In this document: positions 42,224 through 51,256 of the stretch, piece by piece
Numbering within the stretch: the first letter of the stretch is position 1
Layout: the number at the start of each line of letters is the position of its first letter
From: Actinoplanes auranticolor
Lineage (GTDB): Bacteria; Actinomycetota; Actinomycetes; Mycobacteriales; Micromonosporaceae
Direction: 5' to 3'
Assembly: GCF_018332655.1 (NCBI RefSeq)
Contig: NZ_BOQL01000001.1
Location: forward strand, 62,001 to 126,000
DNA: 64,000 nt
Program-made: the position numbers and the translations under genes
The notes under the pieces: generated by a model
Databases searched by the model: none
Seen by the model: only the letters and a program-made list of their open reading frames with translations
Told to the model about the DNA's origin: nothing

Positions 42224-42970
42224 ATGGGGAATCTGTCGCTCTCCCGCCGCCGGCTGCTGTTCACGGCCGGGGCCGGCGCGCTGGGTGTGGCCGTGCTCGG
42301 CTCCTGCTCCTCGGAGTCGTCCGCGCCACCGTCGCCGGCCGCGTCATCCGAGCAGCCCGTCCCGGCGGCCAGCGGCGCGGTGGCCGGCGACTGGCGGCGG
42401 GTGACCATGTCCTACGTGGCCGCGTACATCCTGGTCCGCAACGGTGAGGCGGCGATCGTCGACCTGGGCACCGCCGGTTCGGAGACGGCGATCGAGGAGG
42501 GTCTCAAGGCGGCGGGCGCCGGGTGGCAGTCGGTGAAGCACATCGTGCTCACCCACATGCACGACGACCATGCCGGCGGCCTGGCCCAGATCGCTCCCCT
42601 CGTCCGGGCGTCGATCTACGCCGGCGCCGCCGACCTCTCCTCGATCTCCTCGGACAAGCCGCTGAAGCCCCTCGCCGAGGGCGACGAGGTCTTCGGGATG
42701 CGCGTCGTCGAAACACCGGGCCACACGCTCGGCCACATCTCGGTCTTCGAGCCGGCGACCGGCGTCCTGGTGGCCGGCGACGCGCTGCGCACCAGCAACG
42801 GCCTGGAAGGCTCCGCGCCCCAGTACACCGCCGACGAGGCCAAGGCCAACGCCTCGGTCCGCAAGCTGGCCGCCCTGGACATCAAGGCGATCCTGCCCGG
42901 TCACGGCGAGCCGCTGACGGCCGGCGCGGCCCAGGCCCTGCGGACATTGGCGGCCGGCCTGCCCGCGTGA
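42224..42970 (+). CDS. Exported MBL-fold hydrolase, twin-arginine lipoprotein
   Basis: The 248-residue protein has a twin-arginine signal (SRRRLLFTAGAGA) ending in a lipobox-like VLGSC, so it should be anchored outside the membrane. The mature part is a metallo-beta-lactamase fold with THMHDDHAGG, a distal His in TPGHTLGH, GDAL and PGHGEPL. It belongs to the glyoxalase II-like/quorum-quenching-like group; substrate unknown. ATG 42224 lies just before the basic signal; an upstream GTG at 42197 is possible. Confidence 0.88.
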   Translation: MGNLSLSRRRLLFTAGAGALGVAVLGSCSSESSAPPSPAASSEQPVPAASGAVAGDWRRVTMSYVAAYILVRNGEAAIVDLGTAGSETAIEEGLKAAGAGWQSVKHIVLTHMHDDHAGGLAQIAPLVRASIYAGAADLSSISSDKPLKPLAEGDEVFGMRVVETPGHTLGHISVFEPATGVLVAGDALRTSNGLEGSAPQYTADEAKANASVRKLAALDIKAILPGHGEPLTAGAAQALRTLAAGLPA

Positions 42971-42993
42971 ACCGGCCGGTCCGGCGCACCGCC

Positions 42994-42999
42994 TACCAT
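42994..42999 (+). promoter_or_regulatory. -10 box of the DUF72 gene
   Basis: TACCAT ends 6 nt before the ATG at 43006, which has no ribosome binding site, indicating a leaderless transcript. Confidence 0.45.
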
Positions 43000-43005
43000 T
43001 TCGGC

Positions 43006-43857
43006 ATGCGGCTCCACGTGGGATGTGCGATGTGGTCACTGAAGTCCTGGCAGGGACGCTTCGTGGCCCATCCGCTGCCGTCGCGGGAGCGCCTGCGGGC
43101 GTACGCCGGCTGGTGCAACGCCGTCGAGGGGAACACCACGTTCTACGCGACGCCGGCCCGCGACACCGTGGAGACCTGGGCGCAGCAGACCGACCCGGAC
43201 TTCCGGTTCGTGCTCAAGCTGCCCAAGGTCATCACCCACGAGCGCCGGCTGGTCGCGGTGGAGGACCCGCTGCGCATCTTCCTGAACGCGATCGAACCGC
43301 TGGGCCCGCGGGCCCACGCGCTCTGGATCCAGCTGCCGGGATCTTTCGGCCCGGCCGACCTCCCGGCCGTGGAGACCTTCCTGCGGCAGGTGCCGACCTC
43401 TTACCGGTACGCCGTGGAGGTCCGCCACCCGGCCTTCTTCGACGACCCCCGCGCCACAGCGCAGCTGGAAGGGGTGCTCGCCGCCGCCGACGCCGAGTGG
43501 GTGCCGTTCGACACGACCGTCTTCTTCGCCAAGCTCCCGACCAGCGCAGCGGAACGCGACGCCTGGACCAAGAAGCCCCGCCTGCCGCGCCGCTCGCACG
43601 CCCTGACCGACCGGCCGATCATCCGCTACCTGGGCCGGGACGCGGTCACGGAAACGGTCGAGGGCTGGCAGCACTGGGTGGACGTGACCGTGGGCTGGCT
43701 GCAGGAGGGCCGGGCACCGACGGTGTTCGTGCACACGCCGGACAACGCCGACGCGCCGGAGCTGGCCCGCCGCTTCCACGACGCGGTCCGGGCCCGGGTG
43801 CCGCAGCTGGAGCCACTGCCGGAGCCCGACCCGGTCGAGCCACTCACCCTCTTCTGA
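43006..43857 (+). CDS. DUF72 (YecE-like) TIM-barrel protein
   Basis: The 283-residue protein starts with the DUF72 pattern LHVGCAMWSLKSWQGRF and has VEGNTTFYATPARDTVETWA, FRFVLKLPKVITHERRL, VEVRHPAFFD and IIRYLG. The function of the family is unknown. It ends 33 nt before a convergent SGNH hydrolase gene. Confidence 0.9.
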   Translation: MRLHVGCAMWSLKSWQGRFVAHPLPSRERLRAYAGWCNAVEGNTTFYATPARDTVETWAQQTDPDFRFVLKLPKVITHERRLVAVEDPLRIFLNAIEPLGPRAHALWIQLPGSFGPADLPAVETFLRQVPTSYRYAVEVRHPAFFDDPRATAQLEGVLAAADAEWVPFDTTVFFAKLPTSAAERDAWTKKPRLPRRSHALTDRPIIRYLGRDAVTETVEGWQHWVDVTVGWLQEGRAPTVFVHTPDNADAPELARRFHDAVRARVPQLEPLPEPDPVEPLTLF

Positions 43858-43890
43858 GCCGGCCCGGGTGCCGGTGGGCTGACCGCGTCC

Positions 43891-44505
43891 TCAGCCGGCG
43901 CGGCCGGCCAGGGCGGCCGCAGCGGCCGCGCGCACCGCCGGGGCCAGCGCCTCGGCGATCACCGCATACCCGGCGCTGGACGGATGGAACCGGTCCCCGC
44001 TGAACAAGCTCGCGTCCACCGCGAACGCGTCAGCCGAACCGACCTCGATGTCCGCGACCCGAGCCCCGGCGTCGACCGCCGCCCGGGTCTGGGCCTGCCG
44101 CATCGCGGCGCTGGCCGCCCGGACCAGCAGCCGCGTCTGCGGCGGCACCCACGGCACCACGCTGAGATCCGGTGCCGGAGCCACGACCACCTCGGCGCCG
44201 GCGCCGCGCAGGGTCCGGACCGCGTCGCCGAGGCTTGCCGCGGCCTGCTGCGGCGGCACGAAGTGGGTGAGATCGTTGGCGCCGATGATGATCAGCGCCA
44301 GCCCGGGGCGCCAGGCGGCGGCGCTGCGGGTCTGGCTGTGCAGGGCCTGGCTGCGGGCGCCGGGCACGGCGAACACCCGGCAGTCGGTCGTGATGCCGGC
44401 GGTGGCAAGGTCGGCGGCCAGCCGCGCGCCGACCGTGTCGGCCGGGCGGGCGGCGCCCTGCCCGTACGCGATGGAGTCGCCCAGGACGGCGAAAGCAAGG
44501 GTCAC
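43891..44505 (-). CDS. SGNH/GDSL-family hydrolase
   Basis: The roughly 204-residue protein has block I VLGDSIAYG with the nucleophile Ser, the block III residue in IIIGANDLTHF and block V in SGDRFHPSSAGY. It is a small cytoplasmic-looking esterase or lipase with no signal peptide. GTG at 44505 is used because it opens directly into the first strand; TTG at 44520 is possible. Third positions are coding-like throughout. Confidence 0.88.
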   Translation of the reverse strand: MTLAFAVLGDSIAYGQGAARPADTVGARLAADLATAGITTDCRVFAVPGARSQALHSQTRSAAAWRPGLALIIIGANDLTHFVPPQQAAASLGDAVRTLRGAGAEVVVAPAPDLSVVPWVPPQTRLLVRAASAAMRQAQTRAAVDAGARVADIEVGSADAFAVDASLFSGDRFHPSSAGYAVIAEALAPAVRAAAAAALAGRAG

Positions 44506-44572
44506 GCTGGAGAACAACAAGCCGGCGCGGCGATTGCTTCCGACCTGCGCGGATGATCCGGATCCCGGTCGG

Positions 44573-45235
44573 CTACGCCGCCTCCCGGACGGTCAGCCGG
44601 CGGGCGGCGAGCAGGCCCAGCCAGAGCCAGCCGACGCCGACGGCGAGGCGTTGCAGCAGGCCCGCCGTGGAGACCCACCGGGGATCCTGGGCGAAACCCG
44701 CGCTGGCGAGGACGAACAGGACGAGGAACGCGATGGCGCTGAGCCCTGAGTAGATGGCCCAGCCGGGCGCGTGCCGCCGGGCGAACGCGTAGGTGAGGAC
44801 GACCATCGCCGCGGCGAAGCCGACGAAGCCGGGTAGCGAGAAGGCCAGGTCGTGCAGGAGGCCGGGCCGGCTCGGGGCGTCCGGTGTCGCCGGTGTGCCG
44901 GCTGGATATCCGCTGACCGGGTCGGTGACGAAGACGCCCGCGCCGAGCAGGCCCACGCCCCAGACGCCGATCAGCAACGGCCCGGCAGCCGATCCCGGTC
45001 CGCGGCCCAGGCTGCGGCGCAGCCCCACGGCGAAGGCGAGGGTGAGCAGGCCGGCGGTCAGGAAGGCGCCGATCTGCACCCAGCCGCCCGGCCCGAGCGC
45101 CAGTGAGCTGACCGGGTGGCGCAGCGGGTCGTAGCCGTCGCGGGACGCTCCCTCCAGCAGGAACGTGACGACGAACAACGGTCCGGCCAGCAAGCCGCAG
45201 AGCAGGAGGAGACGCGACGGGCCCACGGAAGACAT
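44573..45235 (-). CDS. DUF998 membrane protein
   Basis: The 220-residue protein has six predicted membrane helices with the DUF998 signature in the first loop (GYDPLRHPVSSLALGPGGWVQ) and LHDLAFSLPGF in the centre. Function unknown. It sits behind two GTCAAC-N4-GTTGAC palindromes that overlap its probable promoter, which implies tight repression, but no regulator gene is adjacent. The ATG appears leaderless (TACGGT box 6 nt upstream). Confidence 0.9.
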   Translation of the reverse strand: MSSVGPSRLLLLCGLLAGPLFVVTFLLEGASRDGYDPLRHPVSSLALGPGGWVQIGAFLTAGLLTLAFAVGLRRSLGRGPGSAAGPLLIGVWGVGLLGAGVFVTDPVSGYPAGTPATPDAPSRPGLLHDLAFSLPGFVGFAAAMVVLTYAFARRHAPGWAIYSGLSAIAFLVLFVLASAGFAQDPRWVSTAGLLQRLAVGVGWLWLGLLAARRLTVREAA

Positions 45236-45284
45236 GTGTCAACCGTAGTTGACACGACCTGGCTCCGTCAACTCAGGTTGACAC
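45236..45284 (-). promoter_or_regulatory. Promoter with two palindromic operators upstream of DUF998 gene
   Basis: GTGTCAAC-CGTA-GTTGACAC (45236-45255) is a perfect 8+4+8 palindrome and GTCAAC-TCAG-GTTGAC (45267-45282) a second, centred 29 bp away. On the minus strand TTGACG and TACGGT with 18-bp spacing form a promoter that ends 6 nt before the ATG, so both operators overlap it. The form suits a TetR- or MarR-like repressor. Confidence 0.65.
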
Positions 45285-45295
45285 GACGATCGCCC

Positions 45296-46525
45296 TTATG
45301 CCGCCGCTCGTTCGCGGGGCCGGCCCACCGTCGTGCCGGCTGCCGCCGGCGCCGGCCGCCGCCGCTCCCGGTGCCACCGCCGCGCACTCAGCGTCCACCG
45401 CAGCAGAGCCCGCGGCGCCGCACTCTGCGTCGCCACATGCAGCAGATACCGCCACGTCGGATACTCCCCGCGCCGGTTCGACAGCGCGTACGAGAACTGC
45501 TTGGCCGGCAGGTCCGCGTAGTCCGGCACCCGCTCGAACCACTCGCTGCTCGCCTTCGCCGCCCGCTGCAGCGGGACCAGGGCCGTCTTGCGGCGGTGTT
45601 CGTAGCGTTCCAGGGCCACCGGCAGGTCGTCGCCGCCGGCGACCGCGTCGGCCAGGGCCATCGCGTCCTGCATCGCCAGTTTGGTGCCCGAGCCGATCGC
45701 GAAGTGGGTCGTGTGGGCCGCGTCGCCCATCAGCACCACGTTGCCGTGGTCCCAGCGCTGGTTGGTCAGGCGCCGGTAGTTGAGCCAGCCGGTACCGCCG
45801 ACCTCGGCGCGGTGGTCGATCAGGGGCTGACCGCCCAGGTGGGCGGCGAAGATCTCCTGCAGCCGGGCGCAGCCCTGGACCGCGTCGAGCCGGTCCAGGC
45901 CCAGTCCCGTCCACGTCTCGGGGGAGCACTCCACGATGAACGTGCTGCGGTCCGCGGTGAACGGATACGCGTGGTACCAGATCCAGCCGGTCGGGGTGCG
46001 CTCGAAGCCGAAGGTGAACGTGTCGAAGACGCGCGGCGTGCCCAGCCAGATGTACTTGTTGCGGCCCACCTCGATCTCCGCGCCGAAGTGCTCGGCGTGC
46101 TGGTCGCGGATCCGGCTGCCGGCGCCGTCACAGGCCACCACCAGGTCGGCCGCCGGGACCTCGGTCAGCTCGTCGCGGTAGCTGATCTCGACGCCCAGCT
46201 CGGTCGCGCGGGCGGCGAGAATGTCCAGCAGCTCACGCCGGCCCAGGCTGAAGCCGTAGCCGGCCAGGTGGGTGACCGACTTGCCGGTGGCGCGGACCTC
46301 GTACTCGTCCCAGCGGCAGGCCGCCCGGGCGATCCGTCCGGCGCTGACCGGGTCGTAGCGGAACAGGTCGTCGAGCAGGTCGTCCCAGAAGACCACGCCC
46401 CAGCCGTACGTGACGCCGGCCGGGTTGCGTTCCAGCACGGTGACCTCGTGGGCGGGGTCGGCCAGCTTCGCCAGCACCGCGAAGTAGAGGCCGGCGGGGC
46501 CGCCGCCGATGCAGGTGATGCGCAT
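45296..46525 (-). CDS. FAD-dependent monooxygenase
   Basis: The 409-residue enzyme has the dinucleotide motif CIGGGPAGLYFAVLA, DLVVACDGAGSR and the FAD-ribityl motif VVLMGDAAHTTHFAIGSGT of class A flavin hydroxylases. The sequence around YGWGVVFWDD is reminiscent of anthraniloyl-CoA or similar aromatic monooxygenases. It is the last gene of the left-going locus, 9 nt after the FemAB-like gene, so it may be co-transcribed, although a role in polysaccharide synthesis is not evident. Confidence 0.88.
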   Translation of the reverse strand: MRITCIGGGPAGLYFAVLAKLADPAHEVTVLERNPAGVTYGWGVVFWDDLLDDLFRYDPVSAGRIARAACRWDEYEVRATGKSVTHLAGYGFSLGRRELLDILAARATELGVEISYRDELTEVPAADLVVACDGAGSRIRDQHAEHFGAEIEVGRNKYIWLGTPRVFDTFTFGFERTPTGWIWYHAYPFTADRSTFIVECSPETWTGLGLDRLDAVQGCARLQEIFAAHLGGQPLIDHRAEVGGTGWLNYRRLTNQRWDHGNVVLMGDAAHTTHFAIGSGTKLAMQDAMALADAVAGGDDLPVALERYEHRRKTALVPLQRAAKASSEWFERVPDYADLPAKQFSYALSNRRGEYPTWRYLLHVATQSAAPRALLRWTLSARRWHRERRRPAPAAAGTTVGRPRERAAA

Positions 46526-46534
46526 GCCGGGCTC

Positions 46535-47548
46535 CTAACGGTAGGGCGGGAAGGTGGCGGACAGGTCGTCCGGATCGGCGCCGGGCCGGCGGTCGGCCAC
46601 CAGCCGGCGGTACGCGTCCGGGTCGGCGACGATCCGCCAGGTGTGGAACGGGTGCCGGCCCGGCGAGAAACCGGCCTTGTACGAGAACAGCGAGTCGTTG
46701 CTGCCGCCCTTGCCCCCGCCGAGGTGGAACACGGTGTCGCCGCGGCTCTTGCACCAGCGCCGTACCTCGTCGTAGAGCAGCTCGTCGGCGTAGCGCTTGG
46801 GGGCCCGCCGGGTCGACGACACGTAGCCGGTGGCGATGCCGTCGTGGGTGAAGAACGTGTTGCCGCCGACCACCTCGTCGCCCTCCAGCGCGACGGCCAG
46901 GTGCATGCGGTCGCCGACGGCGTCGTGCAGCGCGGCCAGGTGCTCGCGGGTGAAGAAGTAGTACGACGACGCGCCGACCCGTCGCATGTTGTCGTGGTAG
47001 ACGGCCACCCATTCGCCGAGCCGGTCCCAGTCGTCGAAGACGATCCGGGTGCCTTCGCGGCGGGCCCGGTTGATGTGGTTGCGGTGGTCGCTGCGGGTCT
47101 GGCTCCACATCTCGTCGAGGCTGACGGTCAGGTCCATCGAGACGGTCTCGCCGTGCCGGACCAGGGCGCCGAAGCGTCCCAGCGTGCTCAGCGGCGCATC
47201 CAGCAGCGGATGCATCCGGATGAACGCCGTGACGATGCCCTCGGCCCGCAGCGTCTCGAGCATCGCGGCGCAGGCCCGTTCCCAGAAGACGGGGTCGCCG
47301 TCGGCGATCGGTGCGGGATAGCCGTACGGCGAGATGGCGTCGCGCAGCCCGGAGCCCGGCACGTCGCGCAGGATCAGCGGCAGCAGCAGCCGGCGGCCCG
47401 GTTCGGCGTAGTGGAAGGCGGTCGGCGTCCCGCCGTAGAGCTTCGCGTCGAGCTCGACGTACGCGGGCTCGTGGTACATGTCGTGCGGGGTCTGCTGCAG
47501 GGCCTCCTTCCATTCCCGGGCGGTGGGTTCCACCAGCGAAGCCTTCAT
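46535..47548 (-). CDS. FemAB/BioF2-like acyl (aminoacyl) transferase
   Basis: The 337-residue protein looks like a double-GNAT FemAB-type enzyme: MYHEPAYVELDAKLYGG, SPYGYPAPI, RSDHRNHINRARREG, YYFFTREHLAAL and FHLGGGKGGSNDSLFSYKAGF near the C-terminus. In polysaccharide loci such proteins often acylate or aminoacylate sugars. The ATG overlaps the previous stop (ATGA) after GGGAGG. A second, diverged protein of the class is encoded at 56458-57469. Confidence 0.82.
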   Translation of the reverse strand: MKASLVEPTAREWKEALQQTPHDMYHEPAYVELDAKLYGGTPTAFHYAEPGRRLLLPLILRDVPGSGLRDAISPYGYPAPIADGDPVFWERACAAMLETLRAEGIVTAFIRMHPLLDAPLSTLGRFGALVRHGETVSMDLTVSLDEMWSQTRSDHRNHINRARREGTRIVFDDWDRLGEWVAVYHDNMRRVGASSYYFFTREHLAALHDAVGDRMHLAVALEGDEVVGGNTFFTHDGIATGYVSSTRRAPKRYADELLYDEVRRWCKSRGDTVFHLGGGKGGSNDSLFSYKAGFSPGRHPFHTWRIVADPDAYRRLVADRRPGADPDDLSATFPPYR

Positions 47549-48729
47549 CGGGGTTGCCTCCCTGACGACCGCAGGATCCGGGCGTTGAGCGCCATGTTGG
47601 CGGCGAACTGGTCGTTGACGACCTGGTGCTGCTCCAGCCGCTGCTGCACGGCCGCGTCGTAGCGGCCCAGCTTGACGAAGCCGTCGGAGAACCACCCGTT
47701 GTCGGCGCCGGTGCCGTCCACGGAGTTGCGGTAGGTGGTGCCGCCGGGCCAGATCACCTTGGTCAGCAGCGCGCCGAAGGCCGCCATGTCGGCGTCGGTC
47801 CAGGGCCGGCCGCGGTCGCGGGCCTCGACGACGTACGCCATGACGCCGTTGGCGTGGCTGACGTCCTGCCCGGGCTGCCGGGCCGAGCCCCAGACGTCGC
47901 TCCAGAAGTACGCGGTGGGCTCGGCCGGGTTGCGCCGCAGCTGGCCGCGCAGGCTCGCGCCGCTGCCCGGCAGGTGCAGATCGATGTTGCCGACCACTTC
48001 GAGGTAGCGCCGGCGGCGCTCCGGGTCGGTGGTGACCCGGGACAGGTGCAGCCCGATCAGCGCCCAGTGCGCGGCCATGTGCGTGCGCTCGCGGTAGATC
48101 GCCTGGCTGGGGCCGCGGGCGTACCACTTGGCGAAGATGTGGGTCTCGGCGAAGGCCAGCAGCCGCTCGTAGCGCGCGCGGTACGCCGGGTCGTCGTGGA
48201 CCGCCGGGCTCTCGCGCATGGCGACCAGCAGCGCGGTCCCGTACCGCCAGAAGTAGCTCTCGTAGAGCGGCACCTCGTTGCCGCCCTGCCCGGAGCTGCT
48301 GGACGCCCAGCCGCGGTAGTCGTCGCGGAACCGGCTGCCGGGCAGCGACGACGAGGGCCGGGCCGAGGCGGCCACGTTCTCCACGAACTCCAGGGCGCGG
48401 TCGAGATAGCGGTTCTCACCGGTGGCCCGGAACATCGCGACGCACGAGTCGACCGAGTAGGACAGGTCGTAGTGGTCCCAGCTGTCCGCCGATTCGCTCA
48501 GCGGCAGGCTGTTCTCGGCCATGTAGTCCCAGCTCTGCAGGAACACCGAGGCCCAGTGCGAGACCGGCTCGAGGTTGACCTTGACATCAGGTCGCGGCGC
48601 GGCCGGCGGTGCCGGCAGGGGCTCCATGATGGACGGTACGTCGGTGCGCGGTGGCGCACTCGCGGCGGTCAGCGAGGCCACGGCGAGCAGCAGTACCGCC
48701 CGGCGGCCGATCCTGGCCGGCCCGGTCAT
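47545..48729 (-). CDS. Exported alpha/alpha-toroid-like protein of the polysaccharide locus
   Basis: The 394-residue protein has a signal peptide (ARIGRRAVLLLAVASLTAASA) and a helical mature part with repeated W/Y-rich helix pairs (SWDHYDLSYSVDSCVAMFRA, YESYFWRYGTALLVAM, HANGVMAYVVEARD), which suggests an (alpha/alpha)6 toroid as in polysaccharide lyases, epimerases and some glycoside hydrolases. A role in trimming or modifying the exported polymer is inferred from position. Both ends overlap neighbours by ATGA. I do not recognise the exact family. Confidence 0.65.
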   Translation of the reverse strand: MTGPARIGRRAVLLLAVASLTAASAPPRTDVPSIMEPLPAPPAAPRPDVKVNLEPVSHWASVFLQSWDYMAENSLPLSESADSWDHYDLSYSVDSCVAMFRATGENRYLDRALEFVENVAASARPSSSLPGSRFRDDYRGWASSSSGQGGNEVPLYESYFWRYGTALLVAMRESPAVHDDPAYRARYERLLAFAETHIFAKWYARGPSQAIYRERTHMAAHWALIGLHLSRVTTDPERRRRYLEVVGNIDLHLPGSGASLRGQLRRNPAEPTAYFWSDVWGSARQPGQDVSHANGVMAYVVEARDRGRPWTDADMAAFGALLTKVIWPGGTTYRNSVDGTGADNGWFSDGFVKLGRYDAAVQQRLEQHQVVNDQFAANMALNARILRSSGRQPR

Positions 48730-49955
48730 GACGACACCGGCTCTCGGGCCGGTACGGCCAGCGCGGCGCTCACCGGAGCCGCGGGGACGACCGCGGCGGC
48801 GGCGGCCATGGCGGCGAACAGCCAGGCGAGCCGGGCGTCGTAGTAGTCACCGGAGAACAGGCTGCTCAGTGCCACGAAGACGGCCGCGGCCACGGCCAGC
48901 CCGGTCAGCTGGGGGCGTTCGCCGCCGCCGCGTACCGTTCGGGTCCACAAGATGATCGCTGCGGTCAGCAGTCCCATACCGATCAGACCTCCCTCGGCGG
49001 CGACGCCGAGCACGTAGTTGTGGGGATACTCGACGCCCTGGTTGACCCCGATGAGGCCGTAGAAGCCGTCCAGTCCGGCGCCGGCGAGCGGGTGCTCGAC
49101 GGCCAGGCGCCAGGCGGCGGCCCAGATGTCCGTACGGTCGGAGAGGTAGCGCTGCTGCACGGTCTGCTCGACGAACCGTTCCTGGAACAGGTTGGTGAAC
49201 GCGGGCGGCGCGAACGCCCACACGGTGGCGGTGGCGAGCACCAGCACCGCGCCCGCCGCGACGACCGGACCGGTGCGCAGCCGCCCGCGGATCTTGAACA
49301 GGGCGGCGCCGCCGACGGCCACCCCGGCCAGCAGGCCGGCCCGCGATCCGGACAGCACCGCGGCCAGCAGGAACAGCGGAATGACCAGTAGCGGCAGGAT
49401 GCGCCGGGTGATCAGGAACAGGGCCACCGCGCTGATCACACCGAGGATCTCGATGCGGACGAAGACGTTGGGCCCGCCACCGAACGCGGAGTAGCGGCCC
49501 TGCTCGCCGGGGCCGTTGATGAACAGCGCGGCCAGGGCGAAGACGACCGCCGCGAGGAAGAACAGCAGGAAGGTGGTGCGGAGGACCACCGCCGGATCGC
49601 CGATCGCGTAGACGTAGAAGGCCACGGTCAGCACGCCCAGCAGGACCAGGTCGAGGGTCTGCGGGCCGACCCGCGAGGCCTGCGGCGCCCACAGCCCCGA
49701 GGCGATCTGGAAGAGGAAGAACAGCATGGTCAAGACCAGCCAGCCCTCACGGCGGTGCTCGCCCAGCACGTGGGGCCGCCGGGCGACGTCGACCGCGAGC
49801 ACGACCAGGGCCATGAGCAACCCGATCACCCGCAGGTCGACCCAGGCCAGGTCGAGGAAGCCGGCCCGGTCCAGGGTGAACCGCCCGCCGATGGCGACCA
49901 GGATCAGCACCAGGCCGGGGGCGAGGAAGACGCGCGGGTTCCGCCACCAGGTCAT
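48726..49955 (-). CDS. O-antigen polymerase/ligase-like membrane protein (Wzy-like)
   Basis: The 409-residue protein has about ten to twelve membrane helices and the Wzy_C-type loop region (SGSRAGLLAGV, SDRTDIWAAAWRLAVEHPLAGAGLDGFYG, YPHNYVLGVAAEGGLIG). Its presence between flippase and other polysaccharide genes supports a role in polymerising repeat units on the outer face of the membrane. Coupled by ATGA at both ends. Confidence 0.88.
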   Translation of the reverse strand: MTWWRNPRVFLAPGLVLILVAIGGRFTLDRAGFLDLAWVDLRVIGLLMALVVLAVDVARRPHVLGEHRREGWLVLTMLFFLFQIASGLWAPQASRVGPQTLDLVLLGVLTVAFYVYAIGDPAVVLRTTFLLFFLAAVVFALAALFINGPGEQGRYSAFGGGPNVFVRIEILGVISAVALFLITRRILPLLVIPLFLLAAVLSGSRAGLLAGVAVGGAALFKIRGRLRTGPVVAAGAVLVLATATVWAFAPPAFTNLFQERFVEQTVQQRYLSDRTDIWAAAWRLAVEHPLAGAGLDGFYGLIGVNQGVEYPHNYVLGVAAEGGLIGMGLLTAAIILWTRTVRGGGERPQLTGLAVAAAVFVALSSLFSGDYYDARLAWLFAAMAAAAAVVPAAPVSAALAVPAREPVSS

Positions 49956-51256
49956 GCGACCACCCGCGCGATCCGGTCCCGGGTGACCCGGCTGGCCACG
50001 AGGGCGAAGGACAGGCAGGCGCCGTAGCCGATCAGGGAGCCGTACGCGGCGCCGAGGATGCCCAGCGACGGGATCAGCAGCAGGTACGCCGCGAAGCTGA
50101 CCGCGAAGCCGGTGATCTCGGCGGCGGACACCAGCGCGCTGTACCCGCGGGCGATGAGCAGGCCCAGGCTGACCCGGGAGACCGCGTAGAGGCCGGCCGC
50201 GGCGACCAGCGGCAGCACGACGGTCCTGGCCGCGGCGTACTGCTCGCCGAAGACGGGCACGATCAGCAGGTACAGCCCACCGGCGGCGATCGGCGCCACG
50301 ACCAGGCAGTAGACCACCGCGGCCAGCACGATCGGACGGGTCCGCAGCGCGCCTTCGCGGTGGCTGGCCCGCCACTTGCCCAGGCGCGAGTCCGCGTACG
50401 CGCGCAGCGGCCAGGCCAGCAGCTCGGTCATCGTCGCGACGCTGGCGTACAGGCCCAGCGCGGAGGTGGACGCCAGCACGGGCAGCGCCAGCCGGTCCGA
50501 CCGCAGCATGGCCATGTTGGACAGGGCGGCCGGGAACAGTGCGAGACCCTCCTGGCGCACCGTGCGGTTACGGGTCAGCGGCGCGGCGGCCGGGGCCGGC
50601 AGGCGCAGCCACAGCACCACGTACGCGACGGTGGGCACCGCCCCGGAGAGCAGGTAGGCGAGGATCCACACGGCCGGCCGGGCGGTGCCGGCCACGAACA
50701 GCGTGACCAGCAGGGCCAGCAGGAGCAGGGATTCGATGATGCGGGCGTACAGGAAATCGCGCACCCGGCCGACGCAGATCGCGATGGCCCGGGTCGCCAG
50801 GCTCGAGGCTTCGACGACCGCGTAGCCGACGATCAGCGTGATGACGACCGGCCCGGGGTCGAAACGGTCGGGCGCCAGCACGGCGAACCCGGCCGCGGCG
50901 GACAGCGCCAGCCCGCCGGGCACGACGAACAGCCGGGCGTAGGCCCGGACCGCCACCGCGGGCGTGACGTCGTGGTAGCTGGCGACGAAGCTGCGTTCGG
51001 TGCCCAGCAGCAGCACCTGGGTCGCGAGATAGACGACCTGCAGGATGAGGGCGACCTCGCCGCGCCCGGAGGGGCTCAGTGCGCGGACCATCAGCACGTT
51101 GGCCGCGAGCGCGACCACGCCGGTCAGCAGCTGGGAAGCGACGAGTTTGACGTACGGCTCGCGCAGCTGGGTGCGCAGCCAGGCAGACGGGCCGCCGCGG
51201 CGTGGGGGAACGAGCCCCGCCTCCGGCGCGGCGCGCTCCGCCTGCAACTCACTCAC
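49952..51256 (-). CDS. Oligosaccharide flippase (Wzx-like, MOP superfamily)
   Basis: The 434-residue protein has about twelve membrane helices after a basic N-terminus, in the pattern of MOP-superfamily flippases (KLVASQLLTGVVALAANVLM, RALSPSGRGEVALILQ). It should move lipid-linked repeat units across the membrane. GTG at 51256 is chosen; it overlaps the end of the Wzc-like gene by 8 nt. A longer in-frame form from 51364 would lie inside that gene and is unlikely. Confidence 0.87.
   Translation of the reverse strand: MSELQAERAAPEAGLVPPRRGGPSAWLRTQLREPYVKLVASQLLTGVVALAANVLMVRALSPSGRGEVALILQVVYLATQVLLLGTERSFVASYHDVTPAVAVRAYARLFVVPGGLALSAAAGFAVLAPDRFDPGPVVITLIVGYAVVEASSLATRAIAICVGRVRDFLYARIIESLLLLALLVTLFVAGTARPAVWILAYLLSGAVPTVAYVVLWLRLPAPAAAPLTRNRTVRQEGLALFPAALSNMAMLRSDRLALPVLASTSALGLYASVATMTELLAWPLRAYADSRLGKWRASHREGALRTRPIVLAAVVYCLVVAPIAAGGLYLLIVPVFGEQYAAARTVVLPLVAAAGLYAVSRVSLGLLIARGYSALVSAAEITGFAVSFAAYLLLIPSLGILGAAYGSLIGYGACLSFALVASRVTRDRIARVVA

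Noticed and set aside
45116..45300. Possible TetR-type regulator beside the DUF998 operators
   Set aside because: No frame in the area encodes a helix-turn-helix; the DUF998 and FAD monooxygenase genes account for both sides.
45116..47662. Plus-strand open frame of 848 codons
   Set aside because: Antisense to the FAD monooxygenase and FemAB-like genes; no recognisable motif and no start signal.
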